DNA of 64,000 nucleotides from Eucalyptus grandis (taxonomy: Eukaryota; Streptophyta; Magnoliopsida; Myrtales; Myrtaceae): assembly GCF_016545825.1 (NCBI RefSeq), contig NC_052612.1, positions 3,472,001 through 3,536,000 of the forward strand, given 5' to 3'. A program made the translations under genes and the position numbers. This document shows, piece after piece, positions 49,403 to 60,832 of the stretch (positions are counted from its first letter, which is position 1; each line of letters begins with the position of its first letter). The notes beneath the pieces were generated by a model. The model was not told the DNA's origin. It saw only the letters and a list, made by a program, of their open reading frames with translations, and made no database searches.

Positions 49403-49853
49403 TGTTCGCCACCCAAGCGGCTTCCCAAGATCAACATAGCTAGAAAACCGAACATGTAGCAGGAGAATACATAGGTTTGCGTACCTGATCTGGAATCCAT
49501 CATTTTTTATGCAGAATGACAACGATCCAAACGCTCAAACGACGAGCCCATGCTCATGTTCTTCTCCTCTATGACCCTCAGTTCCTGGCTCGATGAGACT
49601 GCCACTCACAACTTGCCTTATGTGAGGTGAGAGAGAGTTTGTGGAAGAATGAGGGCTAGAGGAGGAACCTTAACACTATTTATAGAGTTTTGGACGGGCC
49701 CTCTCATCACGGGCTGGGCCCAACTCGGCCCACACAATGCCAATCTCATATTCGAACATTAAGAAAACCTTATGCCTTATCTTATTAGACTAACCCTGTA
49801 AAACGGTAATTATAATCTCAATTAATATAGCTCACATAAGGAAAACTCTTACA
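49403..49853 (-). repeat. 5' LTR of copia element
   Basis: 451 bases, tgttcgcc to cttaca in plus orientation (TG...CA). It contains a TATA-like ctatttataga (read on minus, TCTATAAATAG at about 49675-49685), a plausible LTR promoter. Confidence 0.85.
49675..49685 (-). promoter_or_regulatory. TATA box of copia 5' LTR
   Basis: TCTATAAATAG on the minus strand, about 170 bases from the LTR start and conserved in the left LTR (about 43372-43382). Location suits the U3 promoter. Confidence 0.6.
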
Positions 49854-50086
49854 GCCTAAGCTGAGATTGAAGCTTGTCAAGCTTCGCAGGCTGGAAAACA
49901 GGGAGAAGCAGAGCAGGAAAGGCGCAGCTTAGGAACGCCAAGAAACGACGGCAGAGAAGGCAACGGCCATGAAGATGATCAGAATCGGGATCTGAAAGCA
50001 ACCTTCAGTCAGTACTCGAGCCGTCCGAAGCTCTCGATTTCAGCAAGGAGACGAGGCAGCTCGACAAATTTCGACGGGGTTTCTTA

Positions 50087-50739
50087 GGGTGCGAATGGTA
50101 ACGTTTATGTTCTTTTTTGTTCTAGGGAACAAAAACCAAAAAAAAGTGTTTCTGTTCCTAGGGGAACAATTTTTGAACAAAAGAATGCGTTTGGTAACGT
50201 TTATTCCGGGAATAAAAAAATGAATAGAAACACGTTTGGTAAATTTTATTATTTTTTTGTTTCTTTTAATTTTTTAAACATTTTTATTTTATTTTTCATT
50301 TTTTCCTTTCTTTTTCATTTTTCTTTTTTCGGCCGGTCCCCAACCTCCGGCGACCGGCCGACGGGGCCGGCAGCCTCGCCCGCGCCGGCGACGCTCGGCC
50401 TCGCTAGGGGCCGGCGACGCTCCGGCGAGGTCGTCGACCCTCGAGGGCCTCGCCGGCCCTCGACGGCCGGTCGCCGGCGATCGGCAAAGAAAAAGAAAAA
50501 AAAGAAAAGAAAAGAGAAGAGAGAGAAGAAGAGAAGCATTTCTGAAGAAGTGTTTCTTTTCTCCGGAAACAACTTTTTTGTGTTTCTTTTTTTTGCTCCA
50601 ATTTTGTTCCGAGAACAAAAAAACAAAAAAAGAACAGAAACGCAACCAAACGTGTTTCTGTTCTTTTTTTGTTCCCGGGAACAAAATCCGTACAGAAGTG
50701 TTCCAGAAACGCTTCTTTGGAGCGTTTCCATGCACGCCC
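50087..50739. mobile_element. Harbinger-like MITE, family member 3
   Basis: TTA at 50084-50086 and 50740-50742 flanks ends GGGTGCGAATGGTAACG and, on the other strand, GGGCGTGCATGGAAACG. The arms hold repeated gttcccgggaac and ttggtaa. The core (50330-50485) is very GC-rich with gccggcgac and its complement. Long frames on both strands are compositional. Confidence 0.85.
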
Positions 50740-50742
50740 TTA

Positions 50743-51880
50743 GTTTTTCTTTTCTTTGCCTTCTTTTTCTGGAACCCTTCTTGTTAGGGGTTGCGTTAAG
50801 ATATTGAATGAAGGCAACTTGGGTCGAGAGTGAACTCGCATGAACGGACCCATCCGAATTGGCTCCCATTTTTATTTGTTATTTTTTATTTATTTATTAT
50901 CTTGCTTTTTTTTTTTGGCAAACTTTTACAACGGTGAAAATTTGAATTGTAAACTAAAATTCAGGTTCTAACAATGGGCAATGCTGATTTTGACAAAGCT
51001 CTCAACCACTCTTGAAAAAGCTACTGGATCCTCACTCAAGTCTTTAACGACATTATTGAAGACATCTATATTATAATGATCAAAGAAGCATAGAAAAGGT
51101 TGGACGGAAAAATTGAAAGTATTGCTATTGTACTTCATCTTTCACCTCTTTAATCAGACATTGTCATTGTTTTTGTAATCATTCTAAGATTAAGTGTATG
51201 AGTGAAAGTGCAGTGATTGTGTCTTAATAGTGGGATCTATACAATTATTGATTGTAGCTGTCCTAAAGATTACTAATGGAATTCAACCCGTGTTAAGGCT
51301 ATTACTTGGAGAGTAAACGTAGGCTTTGGAATAAAATTGAATCGCTATAAATTTTTTATGATAACCTCTCGTGATCATAATTGCTTTTAGTTATTTTTCG
51401 TGCTGTTTACTTTTGTTCTGCAAAAGTTATTCACAATCATCATTAAATCTATTCATATCTTTTAGGTTGTATTATTAGCCCAACATAATAGATGTCAATA
51501 AATTTAGTTGTCAATAAACAAGATGCTTAGGCTGGAAATGAAGCTAGGCTTTTGGCAACAACAGAAAGAAATCGGTAATGATTGAAATTGATTGAGTTGT
51601 AATCAACTAGAAGACTTGTGTTTCCACTATTCTTTCATCTTATTCTTGATTTTCGTCATCATGGCTATTATGATCATTTCTTTTATCTTTTATGGACCGG
51701 ACACCACTTCTTTACTTCCCTTTGATATCTTGACGCCATCTTTATCCATTCAGTAGTGCAGTTTCCACTACATTCACATAGGATATCTATTACTTTAGTA
51801 GCTAAGGGATTACATGTGAACAAAAATCACAGATATAAAATTGCACGTGGAACTAATTCTTTTATTAATTATTTTAAAGC
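50743..51880. other. Intergenic, nothing recognised
   Basis: AT-rich spacer; no domain or element edge seen. Confidence 0.4.
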
Positions 51881-51894
51881 TATAGAAACATAGC

Positions 51895-52105
51895 ATCCAT
51901 CGCAAAATACAACAACCTACAATCAAGAATTAGCAAAATCATATAATACCCAACAAATTGGCCAAATAGGTACACGTTTGGTGAAGATATCACGGAATCA
52001 TATTTGGATCTTAATGTTTCTCAATTGGAATAATCTTAGAACCGTGCTCACCATTTTAGAGGCAGGTTCGACGCTCTAAAATCAATCAACCTATCAATTT
52101 GTAAT
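51895..52105. repeat. Segmental duplication, partial third copy
   Basis: It matches 38345-38510 and 30150-30330 (ataatacccaacaaattggc, ggtacacgtttggtgaagat, ttctcaattggaataatctt). Confidence 0.75.
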
Positions 52106-52148
52106 TTTACACCTAAAAATACAAAGGGACAAGCAATCTCGTCACGTG

Positions 52149-52382
52149 TCTTTCTCAAAGGACAAAGACCATATTGTCAAGTATCTGCTACCGATACTAT
52201 TTTATTACAGTAATCCAGAACTAAAGTTTTAACCTCATTGGGTAATAGTCCAACCAATCTATATATAATGCAGATTAGTAAGCATATCATACTTGTATGA
52301 CGCTGAGAGGTTGATGTCATACAGCTTACAAAACAAAAAGACTAGCACTGCTATTCTTCTCTTTCTCAAAGGACAAAGACCA
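52149..52382. repeat. 23-base direct repeat pair
   Basis: tctttctcaaaggacaaaga + cca occurs at 52149-52171 and 52360-52382, 211 bases apart. The second copy abuts the LINE fragment. Confidence 0.8.
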
Positions 52383-52450
52383 GCTCCCATTTCCTCGGAG
52401 TCCTTCTAAAGTTGCCCCCTTAGTCCCAAAGGCCCCTGCCCCTCGTCCAA

Positions 52451-52963
52451 ATGAATGGCGTGAAGTGTGTGGTAAACGCAATAAACACACCCCCTGTGCC
52501 TGCAAATGATGGCCTGATGAATGATCCGATTCCGAATCACCCCAAGCCTCCCCGTTTTGATGGAAATCAGGTGGGAGATCCGCTACCTCAGACTCCGGTG
52601 GCCCCTGATATGCATCCTGAGTTAACCAGGCAGGAGGATCATCAGCCTTCCTTTGAGTTGCTCCTTGGCACCTCTAACCCAGGATATGCTACTGTGATAC
52701 AAAGGCAGGATTCCCTTGCCTCGAATAAGTTTGGACATTCAGATGAAGAGTTTGAAGATATCAACTCTGGTGATAGTCAATCTGTATCCCCGTGTAAGGT
52801 GCCCTCATCTATACCGGAGGAAACCCCCCCTTCAAAGTTCATTCAGGAGGCCCATGTTCGTCAAAAAAGTATCCTCCGCTCTGAATCTGCTGAGGCAAAT
52901 ATTCCTGCTAGTCCGAAGCCTGTGCCACCCTCGGCGAGGAAACGAGGTGGCAGGAAAAGGTAA
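52451..52963 (+). pseudogene. LINE ORF1 C-terminal part
   Basis: 170 codons, Pro/Ser-rich, ending SARKRGGRKR. No zinc knuckle remains. It lies just before the endonuclease start, as in plant LINEs; identification rests mainly on position. Confidence 0.55.
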
Positions 52964-52981
52964 TTCTACTATCCCCATCCT

Positions 52982-53600
52982 ATGTTTTTTGGTGTTTGGA
53001 ATATTAGGGTCTTGGACAAGCCCTCAAACAAGCTGAGATTAGAATTTGTGAGGACTAACCGCCTCCGCTGTATTGGTATTTTAGAGACTGTGGGCCTCCC
53101 CCGATGCCCATTCCACATTTCTCTCCCTTATTCCCGGGTGGTCTTCGTCTGCGAATTATTCTCATTCCTTCAGGGGGTGTATTTGGGTGGGTTGGAATCC
53201 CTTGGCTGCTTCTTTTTGTACCTCAACTTGTACTGCTCAGGCCATTCATGGTCGGTTGGAGTGTTTTATTTCTGGTGTTGCTTTTAATCTTTCGGTGGTC
53301 TATGCGGAGCATTCTTTTGTCTTGAGAAGACCGCTTTGGAATGACCTGATTTCCATTAGCTCCATTTGTCTGGACATCCCTTGGATTGTTGCTGGTGACT
53401 TCAATGCCATTCGGTATGCTTCTGATAGAGCAATTGGATCCAGTGTACCGGATTCCGGCTCTTCGAGGATTTGGAGATTGCCATCCAAGCTGGTCTAGAT
53501 GATCTCCATTTTGTGGGTAACAGATTTACTTGGTCTGCTTCTTCTGGCCCTAATCGAAGACAAATAAAGATAGACGAGTGCTTACTAATGCGGCTTTGGA
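52982..53600 (+). pseudogene. LINE ORF2 endonuclease remnant
   Basis: FGVWNIRVLDKPSNK at the start, LSVVYAEHSFVLRRPLWNDL and PWIVAGDFNAIRY further on, in at least three frames. Confidence 0.75.
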
Positions 53601-53639
53601 ACACCGCCTTCTCCTATCTCTAAGCCAATTTTCGCCCCC

Positions 53640-55432
53640 GGGAGTGTCCGATCACTCTCTATGGTGTTCAGGATTCTCCCTATTCCTAACTCGTGCAAAC
53701 CCTTCAAGTTCTTCAATTATTGGATGTCCCACCCCAATTTTTTTGAATTGGTCCGGCAAATTTGGGAGCTGCGTATTTCTGGTACGCCTATGTTTGTTCT
53801 TTGTAGTAAACTTCGAGCCCTCAAACGCAGACTCAAGTTATTAAACAATGAGGCTTATTCTGATATTTCGGCTAGAACTTCTGAAGCTAGACGCCTTCTG
53901 TTGGAAGCTCAGAACGCTATCCAGCTTAACCCTCATAATCAAGCTCTAGCTGATGCTAAAAAGAATCACCTCCATATCTTCTCTAACCTTCGCCTCAAGG
54001 AAGAATCCTTCTACAGACAAAAGTCCAGAATCATATGGCTTAAAGAAGGTGACTTAAACACCAAGTTCTTCCACCATTCGCTTCTACCCCCTCCGCCATT
54101 CCGTCTGTTGAAGAGATCCGTGCAAATCTGGCTTCTACTCTCGATGATAATCACATCCAAACCATCTCTCAGCCATTCACTGATGAAGAAATCAAATCTA
54201 CTTTATTTTCTTTGGCCAGCGGAAAGCCCCCCGGCCCGGATAGGCTTTAATGTTGATTTCTTCAAGCGGTCGTGGGATATTGTGGGCCCTTCCGTTCGGT
54301 GGCAAATTCGGGAGTTCTTCTCTGGTCAACCGGTCATGAGATCAATTCGACTATTCTTACCTTGATCCCAAAGACCCCCAATGCTTCCACGGTAAATGAT
54401 TTCCGTCCTATTGCTTGTTGCAACACCATATACAAGTGTATCACAAAGCTATTAGCCAACAGGTTAGCTTCTATCCTCCCTTCTATCATCGGTGTTTCCC
54501 ACGAGCACATTTGTTAAAGGGAGGGAGAATAAGGATATCTCATGCTTGCTTAAGAATTATTTGCTCACTTCCCACCATGAGCCATACTTTCCGAAAACAT
54601 TATCAAAGGTTGATTTTTCCAAAGCTTATGACTTCGGATTGATTGGAAAGTTTATTGAGTTGTCTCTCCAAGCATTTTGCTTCCCTTCTATTTTCATTGA
54701 TCGAATTATGACATGCATTAGAACCCCCAAATTCCTATAGCTTTAAATGGCGATTTGCATGGTTTTTTCCCAAGTGGGAGAGGTATCCGCCAGGGGGACC
54801 TTGTATCCCCATATATTTTTACTCTTGTAATGGAAGTCTTCACTGGCATTATTAACGCCCGCACCTGCAAGCCTAGATTTCGGTTCTTCTGGCGGTGTAA
54901 ACCCACCAAGTTATCCCATCTATTCTTCGCTGACGATGTCCTGCTCTTCTCGAAAGCAAACATGCCGTCTCTTAGCCTGTTAATGGATGGAGTTAACACT
55001 TTTGCTGCCTGGTTTGGTCTCATCCCCAATCTTAATAAGAGTGAAATTTTTTTCTCTGGAGGGCCTGAATCTTTGAAGAGTGCCATGGTTAATGCATCGG
55101 GTTTCAACGTTGGATCCTTGCCTTTTCGGTACCTTGGCGTCCCCATTATTTCCTCAAGATTAGGCAAGGAAGATTGTGTATCTCTAGTTGATGCTATAAT
55201 GAAGAGAGTCCAGTCATGGACCAATCGCTTCCTCTCAACTGCTAGTAGGCTCCAACTTATTAGATATGTTCTCCATTCCATTCGAGGGTGTACTGGGTCT
55301 TCGGTTTTTTTATCCTCCCTCTCCGCGATTCTTAATCGAATTGAGCAGATTTTTCTGCCAATTTCTCGGCATGGCCCGAATCTTGGATCTGTGGTGCTAG
55401 AGCTCTCTTTGGGAAATGCGTTTCAAGCCTAA
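53640..55432 (+). pseudogene. LINE ORF2 reverse transcriptase remnant
   Basis: RIIWLKEGDLNTKFFHHS, LASGKPPGPDR, LIPKTPNASTVNDFRPIACC, KVDFSKAYD, then from 54755 GRGIRQGDLVSPYIFTLVME, LSHLFFADDVLLFSK (active site) and RYLGVPIISSRL. Several frameshifts occur. Confidence 0.85.
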
Positions 55433-55792
55433 AGCAAAGAGACAGTGGCCTCGCCTACTCCAGTAAGTAATATTAATGCCATGACTAAACATTGGTTGCT
55501 TTTCCTCATTGACCTGCCAATCAAATGGATCCACTCTATCTTTTAAAGGACAAGAATTTCTGATTGCGCCAGTCAATGCTTAGTTCTGGCTCCTGAAGAA
55601 ACTTGGTTCAGTGAATTGGATTCTGAGGTATTTTGTCTGAACATTGTAATGGGTTGGCCAAGCTTATTCCTGTTTGGATACCGCACCCTGGTCCATTCAA
55701 TGAAATTATTCCCTCCCACTACATTACTTACACTCATGCACCTCGGAATGCTCAGAAGCAAGGGTATGCTGCCCTAGACCATATTATCGAGT

Positions 55793-56000
55793 GAATTACA
55801 TGCTTTCACATGCTTGATAATTTTTTGGTGGGTCGAGCCCTTTACTCGGAACATATAGAGATTCTTGAGGTTGTCTTGTTTATAAATCTGATCAGCTAAT
55901 GTGTTAAATTAAAATCTACATCAACAACCCTAGTTGGTTTCTAGTTATTTTGTTTTGTTTTCAGTCTATGCTTTCAATAAGAGATAAAAGAGACCTAAAC
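55793..56000. repeat. Direct repeat, left copy (with 57893-58060)
   Basis: gagtgaattacatgctttca, atagagattcttgaggttgt and tcaataagagataaaagaga are shared with the copy about 2.1 kb to the right. Confidence 0.8.
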
Positions 56001-56832
56001 AATATGACAAGTTAAAGAAATGCAACATTTAAATATGCAATCTAAATTAATCTAATGACTTTCTAATTTCCTAATTAAATGATCTAACAAAAATCACTAA
56101 ATGACGTGCATTGTATGAAACTAATTCTATATGACGAACATGATTTTTATTTTCCTAATAAGCATGCAATCTATTTAGGAGAAATTATCTAAACCTATAA
56201 TATGCAATCTTAGCATGCAATGACGCAGCCCTAATCCTACATGACATATGTTTATTAATAATTGCTAATTAAACATGCAATCCAAATTAAAAAAAGAACT
56301 AGCAACCTAAATTAATTGATTTGATTTTTTATTTTGAAAATTCTAATTTAAGTAACACCACAGCAAATCAAGCCATATTGATTTCAAATCGACGAACCAT
56401 ATCTCGCGCATGAGATCGGGTTGGCCAATTTCAATAAATCACGAATCATCGGGCCGATCGATAGGGATCGTGAATTCTACTTTTCAACTCACTTTTTCAC
56501 CCTTTGCTTTTTTTTTACCGTCCCCTTCTTCGTGCTTTCTCTCCCGAATTTGTTCCCTTCGATATGACCGAATGTCTCAAATGCGTGGCCTCTTTTTCAA
56601 CTTTGAAAAATAAATTTTACTTTCTAATTTTGAAAAATTAAATATCGTTGCACCCGCTTTACAAATATCCCATCCAAAATTTTCCTTTTTGCTTGAAAAT
56701 ATATCATTTTGTGTATATTTCAATGTTGGCACTCGCCCGTTGGTCCATTTTCAGAGTGATTTTATTTTTCAGGGATAAAATTAACCCCCTAATTTTTAAA
56801 TGTCTAAATAGGTCGCCAAAATTTAGGTGTCA
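56001..56832. mobile_element. LTR-like segment ending gtgtcaaca
   Basis: AT-rich sequence ending ggtcgccaaaatttaggtg tcaaca, a common gypsy-type LTR end, with gcatgcaatct repeats. No start, partner LTR or duplication was found. Confidence 0.35.
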
Positions 56833-57059
56833 ACAGCAAGGTGAGTCAGAAGTTGCCTTCAAAGACAAATTGAGACCTAAATTTGACCATGCACATGCAA
56901 AGGAATGATTTTTTGTTGGAACGTGAATTCCATTTTTTAATGCAATTTATATGATGCATGGAAATACTAATGCAAATGATAGATGAACCTACCTGGAATA
57001 ACTTACCTTTAAGGACGATAGAGTAACTCAAGCCAACCCGTGGAAGAATAGTAACATGA

Positions 57060-57285
57060 CTTTGTGAAGATGCTGGTTTCCCAGGACCCGTACCATTCTA
57101 CGGTCGCCCGCATCGGAAAAGGAGCTGCTTTCTCGTGACCCGTACCATTCTACGGTCGCCCAACGGCGAAATGTTTTGTAAGGAATCGCTCTACTTCTAC
57201 GGTCAAGGTCAGGCCCGTACCACTTTAAAACTGAAAATTCTAAAAAAGGAGCTGCTTTCTCGGGACCCGTACCATTCTTCGACGC
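57060..57285. repeat. Interspersed short repeat, gacccgtaccattctacggt
   Basis: Four imperfect copies of gacccgtaccattct (+ acggtcgcc) with ggagctgctttctcg between them. Confidence 0.75.
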
Positions 57286-57344
57286 CTTAATCAGATTGAA
57301 TGCGGAGAAAAATCTTTTTGGGGACAACTCCATTGAGTGTCGGT

Positions 57345-57545
57345 GTAATGGCTACGAAAGCACGCCAGGTCGATAAAAGAAATCCCGGGCTATTCAATAA
57401 ATGGACTCTAGGCTACGTAAAGCACGCTGAATTATAAGGGACATACGAAAGCACGCCGAGTTGATGAAGATGGGCCCCGGGCTAGATTTACGCTGAGGTC
57501 AATAAAGAGACTCTAGGCTATGAAAGCTCAATAAAGAGGGGGACC
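57345..57545. repeat. Interspersed short repeat, acgaaagcacgcc / ggctatgaaagc
   Basis: Repeated blocks of acgaaagcacgcc, caataaagagactctaggct and cccgggcta over 200 bases. Function unknown. Confidence 0.65.
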
Positions 57546-57892
57546 TTTCATATAAGAGACCAAGTCAAGTGTCGATGCACTTGAGAGGGAATACCACAAT
57601 GACAATTTTGAGTATGGTAGAGATATACATGATATCTCTCGATTCTTGGGGATATGTCTTTTGTCTTTCACCTCATGGTGGAGGTTTCTCTGAATATCAT
57701 AAAACATTCTGAAAGGAACTTGAATTACCTATCAAACATGATTTATATAAAAACTGATATGCATTCATCAAAGAGATAGACAAACCGAGCTACTGTATTT
57801 CAAAATTCAATGAGATTTTCATCAAATCAATCGGGGTTCATGCATACGACAATTTCCATTGGATCTTCACTCATGACATGGATTTTCTATTA

Positions 57893-58060
57893 TCGAGTGA
57901 ATTACATGCTTTCACATGCTTGGATACTTAGCCCTTTACTCTGAACATATAGAGATTCTTGAGGTTGTCTAGGTGTTTATAAATCTGATCAGCTAATGTG
58001 TATTAGTTATTTTTGTAGTCTACCTTTCAATAAGAGATAAAAGAGACCAAACAAGCATAA
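57893..58060. repeat. Direct repeat, right copy (with 55793-56000)
   Basis: See the left copy. The right copy lacks about 40 bases around ttggtgggtcgag / aaattaaaatctac. Confidence 0.8.
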
Positions 58061-59754
58061 ACGAAGTGGGGGTTGTTGATTGCTTTATTGATGAGAGGAA
58101 TATGGAAGGACCTGAGCAGGTCCTTAAACTGCTCTTCCTTGAATGGAGTTCCCCCGGGAAAATTCCCACGCAAGTGGGAATTATAAGGGGGTAATACTCC
58201 CCATGGGCTCTCCGCGCCAATCCGTCTGGTTCGCCCAGCGGAAAGGATCCCACTGGTGAACCCGCGATGCCTCATCCCCGTGAAATACCGGGTCAAGGTA
58301 CAGGTGATGACCCAGGCCGGGGTGGAAACACCCCGGAAGCTATGCCAATGGAAGATGTCTTCAACTCTTCACTTTCTTTAAGAAGTGAATTCTACTTTTC
58401 AAGGTCAGGCTCACGAGAAAAATAAAGAAAATTAAAAAGGCGATTACATCGTCAAATTTCAATGTTGGGATTTTCAGAGTGAAATTGAACTGAATTAATT
58501 AGTTGGTGCTTCCAATTCATTTACTTCTGCTCCTAATGAAATCTGAAGCAGCTTCATAGGCTTAAACTCTGTCCACTATGCCCCAACGAGGACTAACAAA
58601 AACGAAGAGGTACACAGCCGTTGATGTTTTGTCCATCACGAGAGCTTGGGCAAAACAATTAAAAAAGGGGGGGTCCTACTTTTTTATGTTCTTAATGAAC
58701 GAAGTTAAGTCTTTAATCGGGGAACTACAATACCTGTTTTGATAAAATAAAATAAAATAAAAAAGAATTTAGAGCCAAGGAAAATATAGTAACAGAAGAG
58801 AATTATCTACGGACCGTGTCGGTAAAGAAATCAAAGCATATTCTATTGTTCATCTTCTTACATTTTGGACAATTTTCACCATCGGGGATGATTGTCCAAA
58901 AAGTCTCTAGTCTTTTTGTGAGCATGTATCATCAGCTACCATCAAAGAGAACGATTATGAAATCCAAAGAAACAGAAGAAATAAATGAAACATCACCTTC
59001 TTACAAATATAGAAAAGATGGAAGAGTTGCTTATGCAAAAGCGTAAATCCGACCAGTTCATATTCACCCATATTGTTGGTTGAAGCTAACGCCCTAAGGC
59101 ATGTCTCTCCCCTTTGACTTGTGGCGAGAGCTTGAGGTATGGTTTTAACTCTAGCTTGGTAGTTGTTTCCTTCAAGACAGAACCTGATATATGGTAACCG
59201 GTAAGAACATGACAAGTACAAGATTCTATGCTGTATTAATCCAGACATCCGTAACTGGTTTTAGCCAATAAATGTTCTCGAGCTTTATTTTTTTAACCTC
59301 AATAATTTGACTCGTAACCTAAAGAATAGTTAATAGATTTTTTTCCTAGAAACACAACAAATTGGTGAGTTTTTCCAATTCACTAAGTTTCGATTAGCAA
59401 GACAAAACACATTTGTAACAGACTAGAAACTATCATTCCCCAAACCACTTTATTCTTGTGGGTTCGGACACAGGCACAAAGGTATCAACAACACCAGCTA
59501 TACAAGTTTATTCTAAAATCGCCTGTGGCCCTAGGGTGACAATTAAATTCCATACTTCTATTTAACTTGTAACACACGACTTTCAATAGAGGGCTTCACA
59601 TAAAAACTATGCCGACCTGCAGTGAATTTATCCTAATGATTCCTTGTCGACGATCGCATAGTTTGAACCATGGTGTGATGAGTGTCACGTAGTGCTAATT
59701 AAAGCATGAAAGGTTCATGAAGTCTGGGTTAAGCATCTCCTTATTACAGACATA
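58061..59754. other. Intergenic, nothing recognised
   Basis: A GC-richer patch (58100-58360) keeps two minus-strand frames open but resembles no family. The rest is AT-rich spacer up to the ACOT9-like flank. Confidence 0.4.
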
Positions 59755-60832
59755 AATGTTCTCATGCATGCCAATTGTATGTGCTTTGCTAGTTGTTATG
59801 GAACTACATAACATTAACTGTCCCAAGAGAATAGGCAAGGTGACCAACTAAGTGAAGCACTGACAACCTTGAGGCTTTGCTCACCATAACTCCCTTTAGG
59901 GCTTTTCATGGCCTTGTGCAAGTTCTCATTGGTATAGAACCAACATCATAGTTTGAGTTGGATCTGATTACTAGAATTAACTGAATGGGTAGATTGGACA
60001 TAGTAGATTATTGGAAACCAATTAGGGAGAAATAAAAATGAAGGCCGGGTGAGCCTGGTTTCAACAAAAAATTCTTGCAAATGCTTGCAAGAATACTCTG
60101 TTCTAACCTTTTCCATTTTCAATCATTAAAGGATAGAAATATGGGAAGCATAAGCAGTTCAACAGAGAATTGTCTCAAATAGATTGTTAATAAATGCGAC
60201 TGGATCTGGTAGCAATTAACTCCCAAGTTCCGACCCCAGATTATTGACCAGTCTAAATCTGAAACGTTGATGGATTATCTTATGAAGGATGCCGACTTAC
60301 CAATTGCTTCCAAGCATGTTTCGCAAGCAAGCTTCTCCAAAGAATTCCACCGTAAAGATGCCTGATCATGAGAGCTCTGTTAATTCTCGATGCAATGGCA
60401 AGCATGTAGTCCCTTAAGCTAGCATTAGGACAAAGCAAACAACACCGTCACAAAGCAAAAAACACTCACATATCAACGCTGAACATGGTATCAGTTTATT
60501 ACCAGCAGATGTGGAAGTTCACAAATTTTTGTCACCATCCATCAATATGAATCAGTGACACGTTTAGTCCAATGTCCTTATGAGACTTCACTTGGCAGGA
60601 GCTCTTATTTCTCAACATCATTTTACTTGGCATCTTCTAATCTTTGGTTCATCTAATCGTGCAGTGAGACTTTCTCAGAAATAGTAAATAATTGGACTTC
60701 GCTATGCTTATACATGTTTGGTGAGTTAGACATCCGTTTAAGTTTCTAACTAGACTGATGTCCCCAAGTTCCTCTTTTGCTTGGCAATGTTGTCCTGCTT
60801 TTTGAGTATCAATTGTAGTCCCCCACTAATTA
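59755..60832 (-). repeat. 3' flank of ACOT9-like copy 3
   Basis: Collinear with 6017-7082. It is uninterrupted on the left, where copy 2 joins the LTR fragment; the shared edge is tctcatg-atgccaattg. Confidence 0.75.

Larger units (their letters stand above)
43269..49853 (-). mobile_element. Decayed Ty1/copia retrotransposon (minus strand)
   Basis: LTR-related blocks bound the element. The right one is the 5' LTR in its own orientation, followed by a tRNA-Met type primer site; the left one is preceded by a purine tract. From right to left there are a leader rich in ggtcaac motifs (48550-49380), a gag-like zone, an integrase remnant, and RT/RNase H remnants next to the left LTR. Reading frames are broken by many stops, so no protein is made. 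Confidence 0.82.
52383..55440 (+). mobile_element. Plus-strand LINE fragment, 5'-truncated and degraded
   Basis: ORF1 C-terminus, then endonuclease and RT pieces in shifting frames. It starts inside ORF1 (PRPNEWREV near 52440). The 3' end is unclear; weakly LINE-like sequence may reach 55795. It is a different family from the LINE at 14825-20881, as shown by FFADD versus MFADD context and ORF1 sequence. Confidence 0.8.

Noticed and set aside
50220..50869. Frames of 148-195 codons on both strands
   Set aside because: Located in the GC core and arms of a MITE; palindromic composition explains them.
58020..58296. Two overlapping minus-strand frames in a GC-richer patch
   Set aside because: Neither resembles a known family; may be retroelement leader, but evidence is too thin.
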